This document shows positions 7,247-14,555 of a stretch of 23,510 nt of DNA, piece by piece. Both the position numbers and the translations under genes were made by a program. The stretch comes from JARROD01 sp037384225 (lineage in GTDB: Bacteria; Pseudomonadota; Gammaproteobacteria; Pseudomonadales; Cellvibrionaceae), in contig JARROD010000048.1 in NCBI GenBank assembly GCA_037384225.1, forward strand, positions 1 to 23,510, given 5' to 3'. The notes under the pieces are model-generated. The model was given only the letters and a program-made list of their open reading frames with translations, was not told where the DNA came from and made no database searches. Position 1 is the first letter of the stretch; every line of letters starts with the position of its first letter.

Positions 7247-8584
7247 ATGAAGCTACTTACTTATTTTTGGCGAGTTTACCGTTCTGCGATGGCTGCGATG
7301 TTAATCGCCGTCTGGGTTTTATTGGCCGGTGGTTGTGGCGGCGGAGGCGGTGATTCCACAGTGCCGGATGACGCCAGTCTGACGGATGAAGATTTCGCCA
7401 ATGTCAGTGCTTTTGTCGCCGATAGCCCGTACAGCGATGTGATTGTCGATTGTGCCTCCGTTACCAGCAGCGCAGACTCCTGCACCCTCGAGCGCCTGCC
7501 GTTGATCGGTATGGAGACACAGAGCCCGGATATTGATCAGATTATGGACCGGGTAGTGGTCTCCCACCAGTGGATGGGGGAGCGCTTTCACGAGGCGCTT
7601 GAAATGTTGCCGGGCGACCTCCTGCTACTGCTGAGAAATGTCACAGCCGTCGTTATCGACGACGATATAAGGCCTTCCTACTACACCACCAGAAGCGGAG
7701 CCATTTACCTGGACCCGGCCAAGCTTTGGCTCACTAATGAGGAAAAGGCTACCATCAACCAAAAGGACGACTACCGCAGCGACTTTGACAATCTGCTCGC
7801 CTTCCGTTCCCTTTGGCGCTATGTGAAAGCCGGTTCCAGGGCCTATTCTTCCTATTCGCTGGATAGCGATAAAGTACGTTCTCTCAACGATATTCTGCTG
7901 CCGCTGGCGGCGCTGCTCTACCACGAGTTGGCTCATGCCAACGATTTTTTCCCGCTCGCACAGGTCGAATTGCTGGATACGTCGATAAGCGTTTCAGAGG
8001 CATCGGCGCAGGTTGTTGATTATCGTATTTCCACACTGCTGGATCAACGCGAGCCCCTGACTTCTTCTGTGATGTTCGGGCTCGCTGAGGTGATGTATAA
8101 AGGTCAAACACCCAGCGAAGAGCAGATGGAGATAACGGCCGCCGTGGTGGGCGAAGCGTTTGAGGCCGATGGTGCCAGCGACGATTACGGCTATACCACA
8201 GTGTTTGAGGATGTGGCCATGCTGTTTGAGGAGGCAATGATGAAATACCACTTCGATGTGGATCGGGAAATGGCATTCACGACGGTCGTCGGCGACGAAA
8301 CCCGGTGCGCCGATCACCTGATTGGCTGGGGTAACCACGGACGCATTGGCGATACGGATGTGAAGAGCCGGGCTCAGTTTGTGGCCAGTGAAATACTGCC
8401 CGGAGAAGATTTTAGTCTATTTTTTCAGAATTTGGCCTACCCCGCGGAAATGGCGGAGGGGAACACCTGGTGTGGAATCCTCGATCCGGCGGCGACAACG
8501 GGTGCTAGAAAGGCTTTCGGTGCCAATCTTGAGATCCGTGCAGACCAATCGGTGGGCGCAGAGGAAATGCTGCGGCATCACTGA
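7247..8584 (+). CDS. Putative lipoprotein with HExxH metallopeptidase motif
   Basis: 445 residues, not recognised as a named family. The N-terminus has a hydrophobic segment (MAAMLIAVWVLLAGGC) that ends in a lipobox-like AGGC at Cys30, slightly atypical, followed by a Gly-rich and acidic spacer; an outer-membrane or periplasmic lipoprotein is likely. HELAH at 226-230 in LLYHELAHANDFF fits a zinc-metallopeptidase active site, and SEASAQ about 20 residues later could supply a third Glu ligand as in gluzincins. The rest is acidic with no obvious second domain. The ATG at 7247 has no clear Shine-Dalgarno; an internal ATG at 7289 would still leave a short lipoprotein signal. The gene is flanked by trmJ and the isc promoter region but there is no sign that it takes part in Fe-S assembly. 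Confidence 0.75.
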   Translation: MKLLTYFWRVYRSAMAAMLIAVWVLLAGGCGGGGGDSTVPDDASLTDEDFANVSAFVADSPYSDVIVDCASVTSSADSCTLERLPLIGMETQSPDIDQIMDRVVVSHQWMGERFHEALEMLPGDLLLLLRNVTAVVIDDDIRPSYYTTRSGAIYLDPAKLWLTNEEKATINQKDDYRSDFDNLLAFRSLWRYVKAGSRAYSSYSLDSDKVRSLNDILLPLAALLYHELAHANDFFPLAQVELLDTSISVSEASAQVVDYRISTLLDQREPLTSSVMFGLAEVMYKGQTPSEEQMEITAAVVGEAFEADGASDDYGYTTVFEDVAMLFEEAMMKYHFDVDREMAFTTVVGDETRCADHLIGWGNHGRIGDTDVKSRAQFVASEILPGEDFSLFFQNLAYPAEMAEGNTWCGILDPAATTGARKAFGANLEIRADQSVGAEEMLRHH

Positions 8585-8593
8585 TTTTTGGTA

Positions 8594-8618
8594 TTACCTG
8601 AGTAATTTACTAGGATAA
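8594..8618 (+). promoter_or_regulatory. Upstream type-1 IscR operator
   Basis: By eye about 19 of 25 positions agree with the type-1 [2Fe-2S]-IscR consensus known from E. coli, including the ACCTGAGTA half and the TACTAGG half. It directly abuts the second site at 8619, giving the tandem pair also known at the E. coli iscR promoter. Confidence 0.65.
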
Positions 8619-8643
8619 ATACTTGACTCCTGGAGTGGGGTTT
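8619..8643 (+). promoter_or_regulatory. Promoter-overlapping type-1 IscR operator
   Basis: By eye about 18 of 25 positions match the type-1 IscR consensus; the left half ATACTTGACT is perfect. The site covers the -35 hexamer of the iscR promoter, so holo-IscR bound here should block RNA polymerase and give negative feedback. Confidence 0.75.
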
Positions 8644-8651
8644 CTGATAAT
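8623..8651 (+). promoter_or_regulatory. iscR (isc operon) sigma70 promoter
   Basis: TTGACT (8623-8628), a 17-nt spacer and GATAAT (8646-8651) make a near-consensus sigma70 promoter. The ATG of iscR is 30 nt after the -10 box, so the leader is short. It lies immediately downstream of the metallopeptidase-like gene, so isc transcription is probably independent of that gene. Confidence 0.8.
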
Positions 8652-8681
8652 ACCGGCCGGTACACTCCCAGGGTTTTGACA

Positions 8682-9203
8682 ATGCGACTGACAACAAAAG
8701 GCCGCTATGCGGTGACCGCGATGTTGGATCTGGCGCTCCACGCCGATCAGGGTCCGATCAGCCTCGCCGGTATTTCCAAGCGCCAAGAAATTTCCTTATC
8801 CTACCTGGAACAGTTATTTGCCAAACTGCGTCAACGCGATCTGGTCAGCAGTGTGCGCGGCCCGGGCGGTGGCTATAAACTCAGTCGCTCGGCGAGCCGT
8901 ATTTTTGTCGCGGAAATAGTAGATGCTGTCAACGAATCTATCGATGCCACCAGTTGCGGCGGTAAGGGTACCTGTCAGCAAGGAGAAGTGTGCCTGACCC
9001 ACCATTTGTGGCAGGACCTGAGCCAGCAAATTCATGAGTTTCTCAGTGGTATCAGCCTGGGAAGCCTGGTGGAAAGAAGGGATGTACAGTCTGTTTCCGA
9101 GCGCCAGAATCGGCGTGAAAAAGAGCAGCTGGAAAAGGAACAAGTGGATAGTAAAAAACGGTGCGACGAGCTCGATGTCATCAAGGCATCGAGCTTGGCC
9201 TAG
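8682..9203 (+). CDS. iscR: Fe-S cluster-sensing transcription regulator IscR (Rrf2 family)
   Basis: 173 residues starting MRLTTKGRYAVTAMLDLA, the canonical IscR N-terminus, so the ATG at 8682 is chosen over an upstream TTG at 8676. A winged helix-turn-helix (about 1-75, with ISLSYLEQLFAKLR and RGPGGGYKLSR) is followed by the [2Fe-2S] ligands Cys92, Cys98, Cys104 and His107 at the E. coli positions (SCGGKGTCQQGEVCLTHHLW). With a cluster it represses the isc promoter; without, it activates other targets. The tail is charged and somewhat divergent (RREKEQLEKEQ). First gene of the isc operon, 34 nt before iscS; autoregulation is supported by the two operators upstream. Confidence 0.97.
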   Translation: MRLTTKGRYAVTAMLDLALHADQGPISLAGISKRQEISLSYLEQLFAKLRQRDLVSSVRGPGGGYKLSRSASRIFVAEIVDAVNESIDATSCGGKGTCQQGEVCLTHHLWQDLSQQIHEFLSGISLGSLVERRDVQSVSERQNRREKEQLEKEQVDSKKRCDELDVIKASSLA

Positions 9204-9237
9204 GGCTGCTGGCCCCTGATTTCCTACGGAGAGTCCT

Positions 9238-10452
9238 ATGAGATTACCTATTTACTTTGACTACTCATCCACGACACCTGTGGATCCACGAGTTGCCAAG
9301 GTGATGTCCGATTGCCTTACCCTGGAGGGCAATTTTGGCAACCCTGCCTCACGTTCACATTTCTTTGGCTGGAAAGCGGAAGAAGCGGTGGAAAACGCCC
9401 GCCGCCAGGTGGCGGATCTGGTCAACGCCGATCCCCGGGAAATCGTCTGGACCAGCGGTGCCACCGAGTCGGACAATTTGGCCATAAAGGGTGTGGCCCA
9501 CTTCAACCACAAGCGCGGTAAGCATCTGATTACCTCTAAAATCGAGCACAAAGCTGTGTTGGATACTTGCCGCCAACTGGAGCGGGAAGGTTTTGAGGTT
9601 ACCTATCTCGAGCCCGACAGTAGCGGTATTGTGAATCCGCAACAGGTGGCTGATGCAATCCGGGAAGACACGACACTGGTTTCACTTATGCATGCCAACA
9701 ATGAAATCGGTGTAATAAATGATATTGCCGCCATCGGTGCCATCTGTCGCGAGAAAAAAGTCTTCTTCCACGTCGATGCCGCCCAGAGTGCGGGAAAAGT
9801 GGCGATAGACCTGGCGTCGATGAAAGTTGACCTGATGTCGTTTTCCGCCCATAAGATATACGGTCCCAAGGGGGTCGGCGCCCTTTATGTTCGCCGCAAA
9901 CCCCGGGTTCGTCTGGAGGCGCAGATACATGGCGGTGGCCATGAGCGCGGTATGCGTTCCGGTACTCTGCCCACTCACCAGATAGTCGGCATGGGGGAAG
10001 CCTTCCGTATTGCAAAAGAGGAAATGGCGGAAGAGCACGTACGTTTACTGGGGTTGCGCAACCGCCTGCTGGAAGGTCTGCGGGATATGGAAGAAGTGCA
10101 TGTCAATGGTACGCTGGATCAGCGGCTGGCGGGAAATCTCAACCTCAGTTTTGCGTTCGTGGAAGGTGAGTCGCTGCTGATGTCGCTGAAAGATCTGGCC
10201 ATTTCCTCCGGCTCCGCCTGCACTTCTGCGAGTCTGGAACCGTCGTACGTATTGCGGGCCCTGGGGTTGAATGACGAGCTTGCCCACAGTTCACTGCGCA
10301 TCACCCTCGGTCGGTTTACCACCGAAGAAGAGGTGGATTACGCAATTGGATTGATCCACAAAGCGGTGGACAAGCTGCGCCAGCTGTCGCCGTTATGGGA
10401 TATGTACAAGGATGGTGTCGATCTGGACAGCATCGAGTGGGCCGCCCACTGA
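9238..10452 (+). CDS. iscS: Cysteine desulfurase IscS
   Basis: 404 residues, exactly the E. coli length. The PLP lysine is Lys206 in SFSAHKIYGPKG and the persulfide-forming Cys328 lies in SSGSACTSASLEPSYVLRALG, both at E. coli numbering. N-terminal IYFDYSSTTPVDPRV and the ATESDNLAIKG motif are typical of the class V aminotransferase fold. It takes sulfur from L-cysteine as a protein persulfide and passes it to IscU and to tRNA thiolation partners. ATG at 9238 follows ACGGAGAG with a 4-nt gap. The next gene, iscU, starts 118 nt later, the widest gap in the early part of this operon. Confidence 0.98.
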   Translation: MRLPIYFDYSSTTPVDPRVAKVMSDCLTLEGNFGNPASRSHFFGWKAEEAVENARRQVADLVNADPREIVWTSGATESDNLAIKGVAHFNHKRGKHLITSKIEHKAVLDTCRQLEREGFEVTYLEPDSSGIVNPQQVADAIREDTTLVSLMHANNEIGVINDIAAIGAICREKKVFFHVDAAQSAGKVAIDLASMKVDLMSFSAHKIYGPKGVGALYVRRKPRVRLEAQIHGGGHERGMRSGTLPTHQIVGMGEAFRIAKEEMAEEHVRLLGLRNRLLEGLRDMEEVHVNGTLDQRLAGNLNLSFAFVEGESLLMSLKDLAISSGSACTSASLEPSYVLRALGLNDELAHSSLRITLGRFTTEEEVDYAIGLIHKAVDKLRQLSPLWDMYKDGVDLDSIEWAAH

Positions 10453-10570
10453 CACGGTTGTTTTCAGTTTGTAGCAGTTGAAGTAGTCGTAAACTAAAAA
10501 GTATTAAGAAGGTAAAAGTACCCGCGACAGGGGTGCTCGCCAGTGAGCTTGATGCCCGGGAGAAACGATC

Positions 10571-10963
10571 ATGGCATACAGTGACAAGGTTATTGAACAT
10601 TATGAAAATCCGCGCAATGTCGGCAAGTTGGACGAGGGCGCGGATAACGTGGGGACAGGCATGGTGGGAGCACCCGCCTGCGGGGATGTGATGCGTTTGC
10701 AGATTCAGGTAAGCAACGAAGGCATAATCGAAGACGCTAAATTCAAGACTTACGGCTGCGGTTCCGCAATCGCTTCCAGCTCTTTGTTGACTGAATGGGT
10801 GAAGGGCAAGTCTTTGGATGAGGCGGCGCAGATCAAAAACACGGCGATTGCCGAAGAGTTGGCGTTGCCGCCGGTGAAGATCCACTGCTCGGTATTGGCG
10901 GAGGATGCGATTAAGGCGGCGGTTAAGAATATTCGCGAAAAACGCGGTGAAGATGTCAATTGA
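10571..10963 (+). CDS. iscU: Fe-S cluster assembly scaffold IscU
   Basis: 130 residues (E. coli 128). All ligand cysteines are at the E. coli positions: Cys37 in GAPACGDVM with Asp39, Cys63 in YGCGSAIASSSL, and Cys106 in KIHCSVLAEDAI; the LPPVK motif recognised by HscA is at 99-103. It builds the [2Fe-2S] cluster with sulfur from IscS and hands it on with HscB/HscA help. The start has GGGAG 8 nt upstream. The 118-nt gap before it contains no convincing terminator, so it should be cotranscribed with iscS, though a processing or secondary start site is possible there. Confidence 0.98.
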   Translation: MAYSDKVIEHYENPRNVGKLDEGADNVGTGMVGAPACGDVMRLQIQVSNEGIIEDAKFKTYGCGSAIASSSLLTEWVKGKSLDEAAQIKNTAIAEELALPPVKIHCSVLAEDAIKAAVKNIREKRGEDVN

Positions 10964-10984
10964 TTGGAGAGTGAAGGCGCGCAG

Positions 10985-11308
10985 ATGGCTATTACCATGA
11001 CCAGAATAGCTCAGGCCCACGTGAAGCAGCATTTACAGAGCCGGGGGACGGGTGTGGGAATTCGCGTGGGAGTGAAAACCACGGGGTGTTCGGGGCTGTC
11101 CTATGTGTTGGAGTTTGTCGATCGGGTGGCTGCTGAGGATGAGGTGTTTGAGCAGGATGGCTTTAGTTTGGTGGTTGACCCTAAAAGTCTGGTGTACCTG
11201 GAGGGGACGGAGCTGGATTTTGTTAAGCAGGGGCTGAATGAGGGGTTTGAGTTTCATAATCCTAATGTGAAAAATGAGTGTGGATGTGGGGAGAGTTTTC
11301 ACGTTTAG
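10985..11308 (+). CDS. iscA: Iron-sulfur carrier protein IscA
   Basis: 107 residues, the E. coli length, when started at the ATG at 10985 (MAITMTRIAQAHV), preceded by GAAGG; an in-frame TTG at 10964 directly after the iscU stop would add seven non-conserved residues. The three A-type carrier cysteines are Cys35 (TTGCSGLSYVLEFVD), Cys99 and Cys101 (ECGCGESFHV) at E. coli positions. It binds iron or Fe-S clusters and delivers them, mainly [4Fe-4S], to targets. It lies 21 nt after iscU. Confidence 0.97.
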   Translation: MAITMTRIAQAHVKQHLQSRGTGVGIRVGVKTTGCSGLSYVLEFVDRVAAEDEVFEQDGFSLVVDPKSLVYLEGTELDFVKQGLNEGFEFHNPNVKNECGCGESFHV

Positions 11309-11479
11309 GTTTGGGTTATACCGGGCTTAACCCACCCGACCCTCTGACGGAGTATCCTTTTCCCCTTAAGGTTGTTACTCAAGGTTGTCAATATTGCCTT
11401 TTCTCTTGTCTGCACGCAGAGATTCATTCCGAAAATTATTTATGTCGTGTCGTTGCTTAACCTTCCTTAAGTGGTAATT
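11309..11479 (+). other. iscA-hscB intergenic gap with a small stem-loop
   Basis: 171 nt separate iscA from hscB, unusually wide inside this operon. A 7-bp stem TGGGTTA/TAACCCA (11312-11318 and 11328-11334, 9-nt loop) begins 4 nt after the iscA stop, without a T-run directly after it. It may be a weak attenuator or RNA-processing point that lowers hscBA-fdx expression relative to iscSUA; this is inference. Confidence 0.4.
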
Positions 11480-12010
11480 ATGGATACCAGTAAAAATTAT
11501 TTTGAGGTTTTTGGGTTGCCCAGATCCTTTGCGATCGATTTGGACGCTTTGGCGCATCGCTATCGGGAGTTGCAGCGGGAGGTGCATCCCGACCGCTATG
11601 CCAGCGCCGGGGATCGCGAGCAGCGTCTGGCGGTGGAGTATGCTTCTTTTGTGAATGAGGCTTTTGAGGCGTTGCAGTCGCCGCTCGCCCGTGCGGTATA
11701 TCTGTTGCGTCTGGTGGGCGTGGAAAGGGATTCGGAGTCGGCTACCACTACGGACACGGCGTTTTTGATGCAACAGATGGAGTTGCGCGAGGAGTTGAGC
11801 CAGGTTCGCGAGCAGAAGGATCCCGAAGCGGCACTGGATAGGTTGTCTGTTCATGTGGATAATTGCCTGCAGCAGTTGCAGGTCGAGTTTGGACGCGACT
11901 ATGAACGCGGCGATTACAGTCGGGCGCAGGTGGTTGTCGATAAGATGCATTTTATTTTTAAACTGGCCCTTGAGGTGGAGCAGCTGGAAGTCGAGTTGCT
12001 GGATTATTAA
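11480..12010 (+). CDS. hscB: Co-chaperone HscB (J-domain protein)
   Basis: 176 residues starting MDTSKNYFEVFGLP at the ATG at 11480; the in-frame GTG at 11471 would add only three residues and is less like the family. The J domain has YRELQREVHPDRYA with the HPD motif at about 36-38, followed by VEYASFVNEAFEALQSPLARAVYLL; the C-terminal helical bundle (about 85-176), typical of HscB, contacts IscU. It recruits IscU-cluster complexes to HscA and stimulates its ATPase. hscA starts 17 nt after its stop. Confidence 0.96.
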   Translation: MDTSKNYFEVFGLPRSFAIDLDALAHRYRELQREVHPDRYASAGDREQRLAVEYASFVNEAFEALQSPLARAVYLLRLVGVERDSESATTTDTAFLMQQMELREELSQVREQKDPEAALDRLSVHVDNCLQQLQVEFGRDYERGDYSRAQVVVDKMHFIFKLALEVEQLEVELLDY

Positions 12011-12027
12011 ATTAGATAACGTATTTT

Positions 12028-13929
12028 ATGGTTTTATTGCAAATTTCCGAACCCGGGCAGTCCCCGGAACCGCACCAGCGCAAGCGCGCTGTGGGTATAG
12101 ATCTGGGGACCACCAATTCGCTGGTGGCCACGGTGCGCAATGGTCGGGCGGAAACGCTGTTGGACGCTGAGGGTAAAGCGATTTTGCCATCGGTTGTGCG
12201 TTACCTGGAAAACGGCGCTGTTGAGGTGGGGGATGTGGCCCGTCAGATGGCGGTGGCGGACCCTTTGAACACGCTGTCGTCAGTCAAACGCCTGATGGGG
12301 CGTGGGTTGGAGGATATTAAAACGCTGGGGGAGCGGTTGCCGTACCATTTTGACCCCGATGCGTCGGCAAGTGGTGGTATGCCGTTTGTACAGACTCGGG
12401 CGGGAAATAAAAGCCCGGTGGAGGTGTCGGCGGAGATTCTTCGGTCATTGTCGGCCCGCGCGCGGGAGCGTTTAGGCGGTGAACTGGACGGCGCGGTTAT
12501 CACTGTTCCGGCTTATTTTGATGAAGCCCAGCGCCAGGCCACGAAGGATGCGGCGAGGCTTGCGGGATTGCATGTGTTGCGGTTATTGAATGAGCCGACG
12601 GCTGCCGCCGTTGCCTATGGCCTGGAAGAGAGCGGGGAAGGGGTTATAGCGGTTTACGATCTGGGCGGTGGCACTTTTGATATTTCCATTTTGCGGCTGT
12701 CCCGCGGGGTTTTTGAGGTGTTGGCGACCGGTGGAGACTCCGCGCTTGGCGGCGACGATTTTGATCGTATTATCGCCGAGTGGATCCTGGAACAGGTCGG
12801 CGCCGGTCGCGATCTTGCGCCGGCGGAGCAGCGTCAATTGATGGAAATCGCCCGTGTTGCCAAGGAGTCTCTGAGTCGGGAATCTGCTGTGGTGGTGGGG
12901 TTTAACGAGTGGCGCGGTGAGTTGAGCCGTGAGCAGTTCGACGCGCTGATCGACCCTTTGTTGGAAACCACGCTGCGGGCCTGTAAACGGGCGTTGCGAG
13001 ACGCTGGCGTGAAAGCGGCGCAGGTGGGCAATGTGGTTTTGGTGGGCGGGTCCACCCGGGTGTTGCGGGTGCGGGAAAAGGTCGCTGCGTATTTCTCCCG
13101 CCAGCCCCTGGTGCATATCGATCCGGATCGGGTGGTGGCACTGGGTGCGGCGTTGCAGGCTGATGTCCTGGTGGGTAACAAACCGGATACGGATATGCTG
13201 TTGCTGGATGTGATCCCGCTGTCGCTGGGGCTGGAAACCATGGGTGGCCTGGTGGAAAAAATCATTCACCGCAACACGACTATTCCGGTGACCAAGGCGC
13301 AGGAGTTTACGACATTTAAAGACGGTCAGACCGCCATGGCGATTCACGTGCTGCAGGGGGAGCGGGAACTGGTTTCCGACTGTCGCTCTCTGGCGCGGTT
13401 TGAACTGCGCGGTATTCCCCCCAGGGTAGCCGGCGCAGCCCATATCCGGGTAACCTTTCAGGTCGATGCTGACGGCCTGCTCAGTGTCGCGGCGCGGGAG
13501 CAAACCAGCGGTGTCGAAGCGACAATCCAGGTTAAACCTTCCTATGGACTCGACGATAAAGTGATCACCGAAATGCTGCGTGATTCCTATACCCACGCCC
13601 GGGAGGACATGCGGGCGCGGGAGCTGCGTGAGCAACAGGTGGAGGCGGAACGGGTGATCGAGGCATTGAGCGGGGCGTTACAGGCCGACGGCAGGCAGTT
13701 GTTGTCGGCGCAGGAGTACACTGAACTCGAAGCGGCGTTAGACAGTTTGAAACAGTTGCACAATAGCGGCGACGAACGGGAAATCGCCGCGGAGATAGCG
13801 CGTGTCGGCAAACTGAGCGATTCTTTTGCCGCGCGGCGTATGGATACCAGTATCGCCAAGGCATTGGCAGGACATAGTCTGGATGAATTCGACCGGGCCG
13901 ACGATAGCGATCCGGCGCGGGATCGGTGA
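12028..13929 (+). CDS. hscA: Fe-S assembly chaperone HscA (Hsp70 family)
   Basis: 633 residues (E. coli 616). The nucleotide-binding domain has the phosphate-1 motif VGIDLGTTNSLVATV (about 23-37), the YFDEAQRQATKDAARLAGL segment, phosphate-2 VYDLGGGTFDISIL (about 210-223) and the adenosine motif VVLVGGSTRV (about 340). The substrate-binding domain begins around 385 (LLDVIPLSLGLETMGG) and a helical lid ends in an acidic tail. It uses ATP to help transfer clusters from IscU, binding its LPPVK motif. A slightly long N-terminal leader precedes the ATPase motif; the ATG at 12028 is accepted because no later start is close to the domain. fdx follows after 52 nt. Confidence 0.97.
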   Translation: MVLLQISEPGQSPEPHQRKRAVGIDLGTTNSLVATVRNGRAETLLDAEGKAILPSVVRYLENGAVEVGDVARQMAVADPLNTLSSVKRLMGRGLEDIKTLGERLPYHFDPDASASGGMPFVQTRAGNKSPVEVSAEILRSLSARARERLGGELDGAVITVPAYFDEAQRQATKDAARLAGLHVLRLLNEPTAAAVAYGLEESGEGVIAVYDLGGGTFDISILRLSRGVFEVLATGGDSALGGDDFDRIIAEWILEQVGAGRDLAPAEQRQLMEIARVAKESLSRESAVVVGFNEWRGELSREQFDALIDPLLETTLRACKRALRDAGVKAAQVGNVVLVGGSTRVLRVREKVAAYFSRQPLVHIDPDRVVALGAALQADVLVGNKPDTDMLLLDVIPLSLGLETMGGLVEKIIHRNTTIPVTKAQEFTTFKDGQTAMAIHVLQGERELVSDCRSLARFELRGIPPRVAGAAHIRVTFQVDADGLLSVAAREQTSGVEATIQVKPSYGLDDKVITEMLRDSYTHAREDMRARELREQQVEAERVIEALSGALQADGRQLLSAQEYTELEAALDSLKQLHNSGDEREIAAEIARVGKLSDSFAARRMDTSIAKALAGHSLDEFDRADDSDPARDR

Positions 13930-13981
13930 CAGGTGACTGATCAACATGACTGACGAACGGAACTGACCAGAGAGTACTGAC

Positions 13982-14320
13982 ATGCCGAAAATTGTGTTTT
14001 TACCCCATGAGGAAATCTGCCCGCAGGGTGCGGTGATTGAAGCTGAACCGGGGGAGAGTATCTGTCGGGCGGCACTGCGCAATGGGGTCGATATCGAGCA
14101 TGCCTGTGAAATGAGCTGTGCTTGCACGACTTGCCATGTGATTATTCGTGAGGGTTACGATTCCCTGCAGGAGCCCGATGAGCTGGAAGATGATTACTTG
14201 GATAAAGCCTGGGGGCTGGAGCCGGATTCACGCCTGAGTTGCCAGGCTGTGGTGGCCGATGAGGATTTGGTGGTTGAAATACCCAAGTACACGATTAATA
14301 TGGTGTCGGAAAATCATTGA
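13982..14320 (+). CDS. fdx: [2Fe-2S] ferredoxin of the Isc system
   Basis: 112 residues (E. coli Fdx 111), starting MPKIVFLPHEEICPQGAVIEA. The cluster ligands are Cys42, Cys48 and Cys51 (HACEMSCACTTCHV) and Cys87 (SRLSCQAVV), identical in position to E. coli. It is an adrenodoxin-type ferredoxin that supplies electrons for cluster assembly on IscU. A GAGAG motif lies upstream of the ATG. The stop is followed after 23 nt by iscX. Confidence 0.97.
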   Translation: MPKIVFLPHEEICPQGAVIEAEPGESICRAALRNGVDIEHACEMSCACTTCHVIIREGYDSLQEPDELEDDYLDKAWGLEPDSRLSCQAVVADEDLVVEIPKYTINMVSENH

Positions 14321-14343
14321 CAGCCAGTGGCGGGAGTTGAGTA

Positions 14344-14544
14344 ATGAAGTTGAAATGGACAGACGTGCAGGAAATTGCAATAGCGCTTTATGAAGCCAGG
14401 CCCGATACCGACCCCCGGTATGTAAATTTTGTGGATTTACGCAATTGGGTGATGGCGTTGGACGACTTTGAGGATGAGGGCAACCGTTGTGGGGAAAAAA
14501 TCCTTGAAGCTATTCAGACGGCCTGGATAGAGGAAATGGATTAA
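14344..14544 (+). CDS. iscX: Fe-S assembly regulator IscX
   Basis: 66 residues, the same size as E. coli IscX (YfhJ). It has the characteristic MKLKWTDVQEIAIALYEARPDTDP start, the FVDLRNWVMALDDFED middle and an acidic C-terminus (AWIEEMD). The family binds iron weakly and IscS, tuning desulfurase activity. It is the last gene of the operon; the next gene is convergent, with only 11 nt between the two stops and no visible terminator in the gap. Confidence 0.95.
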   Translation: MKLKWTDVQEIAIALYEARPDTDPRYVNFVDLRNWVMALDDFEDEGNRCGEKILEAIQTAWIEEMD

Positions 14545-14555
14545 CCTGCTACAGA

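Noticed and set aside
12583..13635. 350-residue open frame on the minus strand inside hscA
   Set aside because: It is a His/Gln/Arg-rich mirror of the well-conserved hscA frame, a typical antisense shadow in GC-rich coding DNA.
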